A stretch of DNA of 64,000 bases from Gadus chalcogrammus (lineage: Eukaryota; Chordata; Actinopteri; Gadiformes; Gadidae): NCBI RefSeq assembly GCF_026213295.1, contig NC_079420.1:12378824-12442823 (forward strand). The letters are read 5' to 3'. Positions 14,924-25,900 of this stretch are shown piece after piece. The notes beneath the pieces were generated by a model. The model did no database searches. It was not told where the DNA came from and saw only the letters and a list, made by a program, of their open reading frames with translations. The translations under genes and the position numbers were made by a program. Within the stretch, counting starts at the first letter, position 1, and every line of letters starts with the position of its first letter.

Positions 14924-17900
14924 TAGCCTGACAGCTTGTCTGTCCATCTGTTTCTCTGTCTGTCTGTCGGCCTGCCTGTCTGTCTGCCTGTTTACTGACC
15001 GCTGTCTACTGTGTGGATGTATGTGTGCGTACATGTGCGTGGTTGTGTGTGTGTGCGTACATGTGTATGGTTGTGTGTGTGTGCCTGCATGTGTCAGTCA
15101 GTAAATCCAGGATGGTGAATCAGGACATCAGGGTGATCACAGCAGACGAGTTGACCTATGACACCCAGCCCTTCATGACCTCGCCGACCTCTGAGGTCTA
15201 CAGGGGAGAATACAACAAGTTCACCGTCGCCATCAAACGCTTCACCACTACCGCCTCCACCTCCTCGCAGTAGGGCCGCTAACTACCCCTAACTAGTCAC
15301 TACACACTGAATAACCCTAACGTCACTAGTCAATACACGCTACAAATACTAATCAACACGAGGAAGCACATTAGAGTCAGTGCACAGTCACACTATTAAA
15401 TAAATACTACACCCTACACTGCACAAAATTATAATTTAATCATTTAAATATCATAATCGTTCGCTTGGTTCACACTTATTTTTTATCTCTTCTACCATGT
15501 TCTATCTGTTCTGTTTCTATGTTTCTGTTTCTATGTTTCTATGTGTCTACGTCTCTGTTTCTATGCCTCTGTGTTTCTGTGTTTCTACTTCTCTGTTTTT
15601 ATGTCTCTGTCTTTGTGTGTTTCCATGTCTCTGTTTCTGTGTGTTTCCATAGCGACATTCAGAGGGTTTTCCATAAGGAGATAGAGACCATGCGGCGCTT
15701 CGAGTCCCCCAACATCTTGCGGATGTTCGGCATCTGTGTCCAGGACGAGAACGGTAAAGACCAGAGCATCTACCTGTAGGCTAGGGCTAGACCCTAACCC
15801 TAGACCTAGGGCTAGACCCTTACCCTAGGTCTAGGGCTAGACCCAAACCCTAGACCTAAGGCTAGACCCTAACCCTAGACCTAAGGCTAGACCCTAACCC
15901 TAGACCTAGGGCTAGACCCTAACCCTAGACCTAGGGCTAGACCCTAACCCTAGACCTAGGGATAGACCCTAACCCTAGACCTAGGGCTAGACCCTAACCC
16001 TAGAGCTAGGGCCTTCTGAGGTAGGACTAGGAGGTAGACCCCAGCATTGGGTTTACCCAGCATGCTGTGTGTCTGCAGGGCCGTCGCCCACCTTCCTGAT
16101 AGTCATGGAGTACTGTGAGAAGGGGAGTCTCCGTCAGGTCCTGGACAGCCCCCGGGCCCTGACCTGGGCCCGCCGGGCCGGCATGAGCCTGGACGCCGCC
16201 CGGGGCCTCTACCGGTTGGTATGGAGGGTTAGACATTAGGGAGGTGGAGGGTTAGACAGTAGGGAGGTGGAGGGTTAGACAGTAGGGAGGTGGAGGGTTA
16301 GACAGTAGGGAGTTTGAGGGTTAGACAGTAGGGAGGTGGAGGGTTAGAAAGTAGGGAGCTGGAGGGTTAGACAGTAGGGAGTTTGAGGGTTAGACAGTAG
16401 GGAGGTGGAGGGTTAGACAGTAGGGAGCTGGAGGGTTGGACAGTAGGGAGGTGGAGGGTTAGACAGTAGGGAGGTGGAGGGTTAGACAGTAGGGAGTTTG
16501 AGGGTTAGACAGTAGGGAGGTGGAGGGTTAGACAGTAGGGAGGTGGAGGGTTAGACAGTAGGGAGGTGGAGGGTTAGACAGTAGGGAGGTGGAGGGTTAG
16601 AAGGTAGGGAGGTGGAGGGTTAGACAGTAGGGAGGTGGAGGGTTAGACAGTAGGGAGCTGAAGGGTTAGACAGTAGGGAGGTGGAGGGTTAGACAGTAGG
16701 GAGGTGGAGGGTTAGACAGTAGGGAGGTGGAGGGTTAGACAGTAGGGAGGTGGAGGGTTAGACAGTAGGGAGCTGGAGGGTTAGACAGTAGGGAGAGCAT
16801 ATATTGACTGCTGTCAAGGAAAGTGGATTTTTTGCCTCTAGATAGAAGATATTTTTTTGTTTTGCCAAGTAGCCGTGCAATAAGCGGGATAATGTATAGA
16901 CGCCGGTCATTATCGAAGATAAGCCCTTCAGGGGGAAGCAAGACGCTTGCCCTGGTTCGCCCTGTCGGGGCTTATTTCCTGATAATGACCGGCGTTCTAT
17001 ACAGTATCCCTTACATTTTCCATCAGTCCCCTCTCTATGGATCCTGGACCGTCCAGCTACTGAATGATTGTGTTTCCATGGTTACGTCCCACAGCCTCCA
17101 CCAGACAGAGGACAAGGCCAAGGTTCACGGCTGCATCAACAGCAGCAAGTTCCTCGTCGCCGAGGGATACAGAGTGAAGGTGAGAGGGTGAGAGGGTGAA
17201 GGTGAGAAGGTGAGAGGATGAGAAGTGAAGGTGAGAAGTTGAAGGTGAGAGGGTGAGAGTGAAGGTGAGAGAGTGAGAGGGTGAAGGTGAAAGGGTGAGA
17301 GTGAAGGTGAGGGAGTGAGAGGGTGAAGGTGAGAGTGAAGGTGAGAGGGTGAAGGTGAAAGGGTGAGAGTGAAGGTGAGGGAGTGAGAGGGTGAAGGTGA
17401 GAGTGAAGGTGAGAGGGTGAAGGTGAAAGAGTGAGAGTGAAGGTGAGAGGGTGAGAGGGTGAAGGTGAAAGGGTGAGAGTGAGGGTGAGAGGGTGAAGGT
17501 GAGAGGGTGAGAGGGTGAAGGTGACAGTGTGAGTGTTAGAGGGAGAAGGTGAGAGGGAGAAGGTGAGAGGTTGACCAAGTGTTGGATTTCAGCTGGGGGG
17601 TCTAGAGCTGGCAAAGACGGAGACGTCTCTGAGGAAGAGCTCCGACGGGCAGACCAGCTCACTGCGGTACTGCTCTCCCCAGCAGCTCCAGAACGTCAAC
17701 TATGTCTACAACAAGAAGTGTGAGATTTACAGGTGAGACACACACAAACAAACACCCTGAAGCACCATAAACTGCTACTGCTACAGGCCTCAACACAGCA
17801 ACAGTCTGTCCTCTATCACAGCTACAGTCTAACTATATCAAAGCTACAGTCTGTCCTTTATCACAGCTGCAGTCTGTCCTTTATCAATGACCTTACCAAA

Positions 17901-18748
17901 CTCTAAATCTGTATTCTTTATTCTGTATTCTTTTGCAGCTTTGGGATTGTCTTGTGGGAAATTGCAACTCGCAAGAAACCTTTTGAAGGTAAAAGTTGAT
18001 GTTCCAAAAATCTGCACCACCTCCATATCCATATCTTGTTCTTCAACACATCTATTGAAGAACAAGATATATGATCATAAATCGAATGATCATATATCTA
18101 ATCATATGACCGTATATCTAATCATATGATCATAAATCGAATCATATGATCATATATCTAATCATATGATCATATATCTAATCATATGACCTTATATCTA
18201 ATTATATGATCAGATATCTAATCATATGACCGTATATCTAATCATATGATCAGATATCTAATCATATGATCATATATCTAATCGTATGATCATATGTCTA
18301 ATCATATGATCATAAATCTAATAATATGATCGTATCTAATCATATGATCGTGTACCTTATCATATGATCTTGTATCTAATTATATGATCATAAATGTAAT
18401 CATATGATCGTATATCTAATCATATGATCATATATCTAATCATAATCCTCACTCTGACTCGAGGCTGATCCACTAACGGGTTCCTCTTATTTGGGAGGCT
18501 GTGTTCAGATTGTTCGACTAGTCTTGACATCTTCAACAAAGTGATAACGGAGAAGGTTGTAGAGCGTCTGCCAGACGACTGCCCCCCAGCTCTGAGGACA
18601 CTCATCGACGCCTGTCGCTCCTTAGATGACTTCAAAAGACCTTCAGCTGGAGGTGAGCAGCATACCACAGTATAGATACTATCTATACTGTGGTATAGAT
18701 ACCGTCCATCTATACCACAGTATAGATACCATCAATACCGTGGTATAG

Positions 18749-18781
<33 letters not shown>

Positions 18782-19663
18782 GTTATTTTAATGCACTTTA
18801 TATTCAAGAATCTCAAAGTGCTTCAGAGATAGATACCATCAATACCGTGGTAGATACCATCTATACCACAGTATAGTGTGGTATAGATGCCGTGGTATGG
18901 ATACCATCTATACCACAGTATAGATACCATCTATACCGTGGTATAGATACAATCTTTACCACAGTATAGATACCATCTATACTGTGGTATATATGGTATC
19001 GATACTGTGGTATAGATAACATCTATACTGTGGTATAGATGGTATCTATACCGTGGTATAGATACCATCTATACCACAGTATAGATACCATATATACCAC
19101 GGTATAGATACCATCTATACCGCGGTATAGATACCCTATATACCACAGTATAGATGCCATATCTACCATAGTATCGATACCATATATACTGTGGTATAGA
19201 AACGTGGTATACATACCATCCATACCACGGTATAGAAACTTTGGTAGATGGTATCTTTACCATGGTTTCTCTATACCACGACCCACCCACGTTGAAGAGG
19301 TACTTTCTAGATGGAAATACGACGTGCCTGGAACCAAACCAAGTCATGCTACGCTAAGTCGTGGCCAGTTGAGCTGGTACTGTCGGTGGAAAAGGGGCAA
19401 TAGTACCACAGTACCACCACAGTACCACCACAATAAAACCATAGTACCACAATAGTACAACCATAGTACCCCAGTAACACCATAGTAACACAGTACCACC
19501 ATAGTACCAGAGTACCACCACAGTAGCACAATAGTACCAACATACTGCCAGTATCATACATACTACTGGTTAAAGGGTGACTCTGTACTTACAGATCTGT
19601 TTTCTGTCTCTAGTGGTGGTCGATAAACTGCGCAGAGTTGTGGACGAGCTGGAAGAGGAGTGA
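13347..19663 (+). CDS. mlkl: MLKL, mixed lineage kinase domain-like pseudokinase
   Basis: Eleven coding exons: 13347-13673, 14273-14393, 14577-14684, 15098-15269, 15653-15753, 16079-16214, 17095-17179, 17593-17732, 17939-17988, 18509-18652, 19614-19663 (477 aa; human 471). Residues 1-150 are the helical executioner domain and about 150-185 the brace helices. The pseudokinase domain follows: VYRGEY loop, VAIKRF with Lys232, [23 protein letters not shown]. The catalytic loop reads HGCINSSKF with no HRD aspartate, and GGLE replaces DFG, as in mammalian MLKL. Thr361-Ser362 (AKTETSL) align with the human activation-loop pair phosphorylated by RIPK3. The family oligomerises at the plasma membrane to carry out necroptosis. 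ATG 13347 lies 6 nt into an exon, and 13350 is an alternative start. Exon 6 appears to use a weak donor (GTTGGT). No stops or frameshifts. MLKL adjoins RFWD3 in human too. Confidence 0.96.
13690..14272. repeat. intron minisatellite carrying copies of the mlkl exon 2 acceptor
   Basis: Units of about 20-41 bp built from ctgtctaaccctccctctct. Several contain cctccccaggtgctgtctct, identical to the true exon 2 acceptor and exon start at 14264-14283. Acceptor-like copies occur near 13889, 13977, 14087, 14150, 14191 and 14231. Confidence 0.92.
14405..14562. repeat. intron repeat (gggtgggtcgccacggtcac)
   Basis: Four copies of a roughly 41-bp unit containing gtcgccacggtcaccaggcc and ctcgtccccaggg. 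Confidence 0.85.
14692..14995. repeat. (CTGC)n/(CTGT)n tetranucleotide microsatellite
   Basis: CTGC units at 14705-14761 and CTGT units at 14850-14922 with intervening variants fill the intron after mlkl exon 3. Confidence 0.95.
15775..16015. repeat. intron minisatellite (agaccctaaccctagaccta)
   Basis: About nine copies of a 25-26-bp unit (ctagaccctaaccctagacc) in the intron between mlkl exons 5 and 6. Confidence 0.9.
16217..16797. repeat. intron minisatellite (gtagggaggtggagggttag)
   Basis: About 25 copies of a 23-bp unit start within a few bases of the mlkl exon 6 donor. Confidence 0.93.
16810..17015. mobile_element. palindromic repeat element, copy 1
   Basis: The left half contains gccggtcattatcgaagata and the right half cctgataatgaccggcgttc, so the centre folds into a long hairpin with an inner stem at ataagcccttcaggg and ccctgtcggggcttat. 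A related sequence lies at 47273-47541 in glg1, including an unpaired left part (aagtggat...ttttgcc). Two dispersed copies with matching edges make this a transposable element, class unknown. Confidence 0.75.
17180..17576. repeat. minisatellite made of mlkl exon 7 donor copies (agagtgaaggtgagag)
   Basis: The exon 7 end and donor read AGAGTGAAG/GTGAGA. GTGAAGGTGAG occurs about a dozen times between 17175 and 17520, mixed with gagggtgaga units. Confidence 0.92.
18060..18445. repeat. AT-rich palindromic minisatellite (atcatatgatcatatatcta)
   Basis: About 18 copies of a 20-bp, largely self-complementary unit in the intron between mlkl exons 9 and 10. Confidence 0.92.
18660..19245. repeat. self-complementary minisatellite (ataccatctataccacagta)
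   Basis: Units alternate between taccacagtatagata and its near complement tatctatactgtggta, so the last mlkl intron can form many hairpins. An (AAT)n run sits at 18750-18780. Confidence 0.9.
19273..19399 (-). mobile_element. truncated copy of a TIR element related to 23398-23967
   Basis: It ends with ctggtactgtcggtggaaaa, matching the right end of the element at 23398-23967. Its body (gttgaagaggtactttctag, cgtgcctggaaccaaaccaa) is the reverse complement of 23535-23610. It is therefore an internally deleted, inverted copy in the last mlkl intron. Confidence 0.7.
19400..19560. repeat. tandem repeat (agtaccaccacagtaccacc)
   Basis: Degenerate 10-15-bp units follow the element end. Confidence 0.85.
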
Positions 19664-20239
19664 GACAAGTTAACGTCTGGGAGAAGAGTGAGACAAGTTA
19701 ACTTCTGGAAGGGGAGAGAGACTTGTTAACGTCTGGAAGAGGAGTGAGACATGTTAACGTCTGGGAGAAGAGTTTGACGAGTCTAACCCTGATCTCCAAC
19801 GCTTCGGCGTAACAATGTTGCACACTCGGGAATGTTGGTTGTGGTTTGATGATGATGGTGTTTGATGATGATGGTGGTGATGAAGGGGTGTATTTGAGGA
19901 TGATGGGGTTTGATGATGAGGTTGTTTGATGATGAGGTTGTGTGGTGATGGTGTTTATTGGTGTTTCAGGATGAGGGTGTTTGGTGACGGTGGTGTTTGA
20001 AGATTAGTTTTTTTTTTATGATGAAGATGTTAGTACCTTAATAATGATGGTGTTCATAATAACTTCATAGCTAACCAAATTACAAATATATTTACGCCCA
20101 AAATATATCCATACAATACGGAAAGGCCAATATTTCTACTGCAGTACTACAATGATATTATATTTTTATATGATATTATTATATTGTTATTTGGTGGAAC
20201 AAGTCTTAAAGCATGCTAGGCTAGTTGTGTTGCTGTCTT

Positions 20240-20249
20240 AATAAATAAA
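20240..20249 (+). terminator. polyadenylation signals of mlkl
   Basis: Two overlapping AATAAA hexamers (aataaataaa) about 580 nt after the mlkl stop. The preceding 3'UTR holds a (gatgatggtgttt) repeat at about 19845-20005. Confidence 0.65.
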
Positions 20250-20439
20250 ACATCTTTCAACCAATCGTAATTTTGGAATGATCTTTTATTCTTTTTAATG
20301 TTGTGAATCATACAGAACACCTTCACATGCTCGCTCTCTCTCTCTGTCTGTCCTTCTCCCTATTTGTCTCTCTATTTCTGTCTCTCTGTCTTTCTCCCTC
20401 TCTCTCTTTGTCTCTCTGTCTTTCTCACACACACGCACA

Positions 20440-20780
20440 CACACGCACACACCAGAAGGGGCGGGGCTTGAAACTCGGCGCGGGGAGATTCGAGCGGAAC
20501 TCGCGGCTCCAGACGATGTTTGTTTACGAAGAGTCCGCAGCACCGAGAAGAGTTAGCCCTCCGTATGCTGACCGGTAGCTCGAGCCCCGCACGTCTCATC
20601 CTAGGGCGGGTTCAGCCGGACTAGCCTACCGAGCTACAGCTGCTCTCCTGCAGGCAAGTCCCAACAACACAATCTTCCCCCACGGCAGAGATAACTGCTG
20701 GTCGGCAGCTAAAATGGCCTTCTCCGCCTCGGAGTCGGGTTATCTCCCCCGGCTGAGATAACCGCTGGTCCGCGGACTTT
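20440..20780 (+). promoter_or_regulatory. probable rfwd3 promoter and 5'UTR exon
   Basis: A CpG-rich stretch follows a (TC)n/(CA)n tract. It has a GC box (ggggcggggc, 20458-20467) and sits between the mlkl polyadenylation signal and the rfwd3 start exon. The start codon is preceded directly by ctctag, an acceptor, so a noncoding first exon is expected here. The exact start site and donor are not resolved. Confidence 0.5.
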
Positions 20781-20864
20781 GAAGCAGATTAGCTTATAGT
20801 GCTACACAGCTAGTTGCATATAGGGGAATTATTCATTGAACCGCCTCATTATGGTGCTTTCGTT

Positions 20865-21357
20865 GATCTAGGTAGAGGCTAGTAACGTGGCTCAAGGTAG
20901 AGGCTAGTATCATCTAGAGAGGCTAGTAACGTAACATGGTAGAGGCTAGTGACGTGACTAGGTAGAAGCCGGTAACATCTAGAGGCTGGTAACTTTACTA
21001 GGTAGAGGCCAGTAACGTCTAGATGCTAGTAACGTGACTAAGTAAAGGCTATTAACGTGACTAGGTATAGGCCAGTAACATCTTGAGGCTATCACGTGAC
21101 TAGGTAGAGGCTTGTAACGTGACTTTAGGCAGAGGCTATCACGTGACTAGGTAGAGGCCAGTAACGTGACTTCAGGCAGAGGCTGGTAACTACTAGGTAG
21201 AGGCCAGTAACGTGACTCTAGGTAGAGGCTAGTAACATCTAGATGCTAGTAACGTGACTAAGTAGAGGCTAGTAACGTGACTAGGTAGAGGCCAGTAACA
21301 TCTAGAGGCTAATAACGTGACTCTAGGTAGAGGCCAGTAACTTGCCTTTGACTCTAG
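20865..21357. repeat. 5'UTR-intron minisatellite (aggtagaggctagtaacgtg)
   Basis: About 22 units of 20-35 bp. Some read gactctaggtagaggctagt, close to the junction gactctag/ATGGAGGCTATG of the rfwd3 start exon. Confidence 0.88.
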
Positions 21358-22909
21358 ATGGAGGCTATGGACATGGACGAGGAGCCTGTGATCGTGGCAG
21401 TCCGAGGCCCGGACCTCGGTGGAGGCCCACGTTTCCACTTCCCTCTGTCAGACTCGGAGAGCAGCCCGGAGCTGGAGACCGGTCTGGACGAGGAAGAACC
21501 GCCTCCCATCATGAGCACCTGGGCCTTCAACCAGCGCTCTGCCCCGGGCCAGAGGGGGGAGCCACGCCCCAGAGCTGCACGGGGGCCCGCAGCCACCCAG
21601 CCCCGCCGGAGGACCAGGTGGATATGGAGAACCTTACCTTACATTCACACTACATGCGCCTGTCGACGGATCTCATTGACTTTGCATGGGGAGGTCTCGA
21701 AATGCATTGCGTGTCTGTCCGTTCTGTCGGCTCCGTGGCCTTCGTGAAAAGTTTAGAAATGTTCAACTTTACGTGCAGCGGCGGATCCGTCAGCCAATCA
21801 GATCGCTGTTATGCAAATACACTACTGTGACACAACTTGGACTCTGTCTAATGAAATCGCATTTTTGACAAAACCCGGGAGCACACGTGGGTGTGTCAAA
21901 AATCCCCCACTGCCGGCCGGCAGCGGGGGATTTAAAAATGGAGGACAAAGTTATCATTGCTGTGGGCAATCTCACAATTCTGTTTGACCAGTCCCTGAAC
22001 ACGTACAGGGGCAACACTCTCCTTGCGACCACGGGATCCATTTTGCAATAACAACAACAAGCAGGAAAAAGGCGGCTTTAAGCGGGGGGGTGATTTGATT
22101 GGCTGCAGGCTGCGTCTACAAAGACTACTCCCCCGTACGTCAGACACGCCCTCGGTGATCCGTTGATGGATCTCAATGACTTTTGCATGGGGCACTCTCG
22201 AAATGCACTGCGGGACCTTCCGTTCTGGCGGCTCCGTGGCCTGTGTCAAAAAGTTGAGAAAGGTTCAACTTTTCAGGCAGCGACGGATCCGTCGGCCAAT
22301 TAGAACTCCAGTGTTTTCCATACATTGACCAATGTGTGGCGCGTTACTATGGTGTTACTGTGAAATATAATTATCGTTCCGTTCGTCCATCTCCGCATAG
22401 CACTCTTTCTCCCTGTCATTCTCGTTCACACACGCACACAGAGACAGGCGCGCGTATGCCAATGGTGCGCGGGTACACTACCACTTATTGGATAAACCTG
22501 CGTATCACTGATACACTGCACAAGCACTGACAGCGGATTCCTCCACGCCTCCTCTCAACACGCCTACAAAGAAAAACCCGAAGCAGCGGGATATTTGCGA
22601 TTAATGTGAAATGCGGTTATAGTTGATCTATATTACGGTGTTAGACCCCCAGCCCGTCTTGTAGGCAATTTGAATTTGCTCTGCAGCAGGGACTGGAGAT
22701 CGGGAAGAGGCCGATCAACTTTGAAGTCTATTTTGTGCGCGATTGCTTGATACACGAGTGAGCAAACGCAAAACGTCCCCCCTCGGATTTTAAAGACCCA
22801 TAGAGCCCTTTAAGAGTGCTGAAACCGCCAACCAGAACTGCTGCATTGTGGCGGAGAACCCGAGATTTGATTTGGTTCTCGGCAGCCCTATTAAAATGGT
22901 GGAATTACA

Positions 22910-22948
<39 letters not shown>

Positions 22949-25900
22949 CGGGGACTCGCTCCGCCCTCCAGAGCCTTCCTGGACTTCCTGCTGCGGGCCC
23001 CGGCCGCCAGCGAGGCCCTCCAGGGGTCCGGCAGCAGCACCGACATCAGCGGCTCTGACACCGAGGAGCAGGCCCCGGGCCCCTCGCTGGGGGCCTCTGC
23101 TGCTCTGGGGCCCCCGGCTGGGTCAACAGGTGACTCTTGTTTATCATCAGGCCTCCTGAATACCGGCATGTCCAGGTTGACTTATTCCACTAGTATTAGG
23201 TAACTAGTACTTTCATGGAGGTAACTAGTACTATCAAGGTATTAACTAATACTATCATGGAAGTAACTAGTGATATCATGGGAGTAACTAGTACTATCAA
23301 GGTAGTAACTAGTACTCTAAAGATAGAAACTACTATATGTATGTAACTAGTGCTAACATGGTAGTAACTAATAGTACTATCATGGTAGTAACTAATGCCT
23401 CTTTTCCACCGACAGTACCAGAACAGCTCCCCACAGGGACATACACACTAGGTCCTCACAGGGACATAGATAAACACTAGGTCCTCACAGGGACATAGAT
23501 ACACACTAGGTCCTCACAGGGACATTGGCGTGGAACAACTTGGTTTGGTTCCAGGCATGTCGTGTTTCAATCTAGAATAAAGTACCTCTTCAACATGAGC
23601 GGGTCGTCATAGCACGAATACGCTAAACTGCAGTGACGTACTTATCCACACAAAACATAAACAGACGGGGCTACACACAGGAGTGTCTCCACCACTGTCG
23701 TGTTCTTGAGCACTGATCCTGCCATGTTCAATAATCAATAACTATTGTTGACTGAACGCTAATGATAGTGTTTAAAGATAGTGGGTGTCGGACGTTGCGC
23801 TCGTCCAGTCTGGCCAATCAGTGGCCAGCAGCCTGTTTACGTCAAACCAGTATCAGGACAGCTCTCTTGGAACCTTGACGGAGGTGAGACTAAAGAAGTA
23901 CCAGATACCAGGTACAACATTTCGGTGATGGTGAACATTTAGCTGGTACTGTCGACGGAAAAGGGGCGTAATAATACTATCATGGCGGTAGTACTAGTTA
24001 TAATTTAAGCCATAGCAGGCATCGCTAGCTGCACTAGCATCGCTAGCTGTTAGCTGCACTATGCCCTGAAGCTAACAGATGCTAACCCTGCTGTTTGTGT
24101 CCTGGTGTCCAGAACCCAGCGCCCCGACAAATGAAACTGCAGGGGGGCGTGTCCAGGTGAGGAACTAGTGGTCACACACTCTAACCCCTCTAACCTCTGG
24201 GGTACACAATGACTCCTTTCACAACTCCAGGACGTTCTCTGCACTGTCTAGCCCCTACCTGCTCCTTAATGACCTGTCTCTGTACTGTCTAACCCCTACC
24301 TGCTCCTTAATGACCTGTCTCTGTACTGTCTAACCCCTACCTGCTCCTTAATGACCTGTCTCTGTACTGTCTAACCACTACCTGCTCCTTAATGACCTGT
24401 CTCTGTCCTGTCTAACCCCTACCTGCTCCTTAATGACTTGTCTCTGTACTGTCTAACCCCTACCTGCTCCTTAATGACCTGTCTCTGTACTGTCTAACCC
24501 CTACCTGCTCCTTAATGACCTGTCTCTGTCCTGTCTAACCCCTACCTGCTCCTTAATGACCTGTCTCTGTCCTGTCTAACCCCTACCTGCTCCTTAATGA
24601 CCTGTCTCTGTACTGTCTAACCCCTACCTGCTCCTTAATGACCTCTCTATGCTGTCTAACCCCTACCTGCTCCTTAATGACCTGTCTCTGTACTGTCTAA
24701 CCCCTACCTGCTCCTTAATGACCTGTCTCTGTACTGTCTAACCTCTACCTGCACCTTAATGACCTCTCTATGCTGCGTACCCTAGTTAAGGTGTGGACGA
24801 TGTCAAGCTCTGCTCTTGTCATCGATTTCAGCTGGGCCCCGTGGTCCCGCCTCCGGCCACTGTGACTCCGCCCTGTGTCCCGGTGGCCACACCGTCCTTC
24901 CAGCCCAGCCAATCGGAGGAGGGGGAGGGGGACACCTGCCCCATCTGCTTTGAGCTGTGGGCGGCGGCGGGCGAGCACCGGCTGGCCACGCTGCGCTGCG
25001 GACATCTGTTCGGACACGCCTGCATCAAGCGCTGGCTCAAGGGCCAGGGGCAGGCCGGCAAGTGTCCTCAGGTTAGTGGCTGAGACACCTCAATCATCCG
25101 GTGAACAGACGGTGCTGTGACTCATTTAAATAACGATCCCTAATGAGAGCAGATTATTATACTTCTGATCATCTTGTCCTTTATGGCTTCACTGAACCTA
25201 CGGGAGCGTCTTATCAAACTGATGAAACAGTCAGTCAGGGGGTTTTGCCGCTCATCTGCCTGCTGTTTGCATCTACCTGTAGTGTTTCTACTCTTTCGAT
25301 TGAATATGTTTGTACTGCCTGTTGGTACGTCTGCAGTGCAACAAGAAGGCCAAGCGGTCGGACATCGTTCTGCTGTACGCCCGTAAACTCCGCGCCGTGG
25401 ACAACTCGGAGCAGGAGGCCATGAAGAAGTGAGGACTGCCCTTACCCTGGTTAACCCTGACCCCTTAACTAACCCGAGCCCCCTAACTAACCCAAACTCT
25501 CGTCATGTGATGTAAACGAGAGACCCGTAGAGCGCCGACCGTAGAACGCTCTCGTAGCTGTCGTTCTGTGTACACGATGGTTCTGTCACCTTCACGGACC
25601 AGTCTGCTGGTGTCGTGGCAATTTCTCTATCAGAGTTTGCATCTAAGGCAGATGAGATATTTAGATGCAAAAAGCACACAATACTTGTAGACAAATTGGT
25701 CGTCATATATATTTGTAATAAAAGTACGAATAAAGATGCATCACTACATGCATCAACAAACAACATAACAGGCATACACTACAATAATCTGAGGCCTCAG
25801 ATGGGAGTTCTCCCTGCATCTTACTTCATACTCTAAAGGTACGCTCGGAGAAAATCCACCGAGTGTTCCAAGTCGTGAGTTTTTATTCACTTGGGTTGGG

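Noticed and set aside
19023..19561. Tyr/Gly/Trp-rich antisense frames
   Set aside because: They translate the self-complementary taccacagtatag repeat and the accacagtacc repeat in the last mlkl intron.
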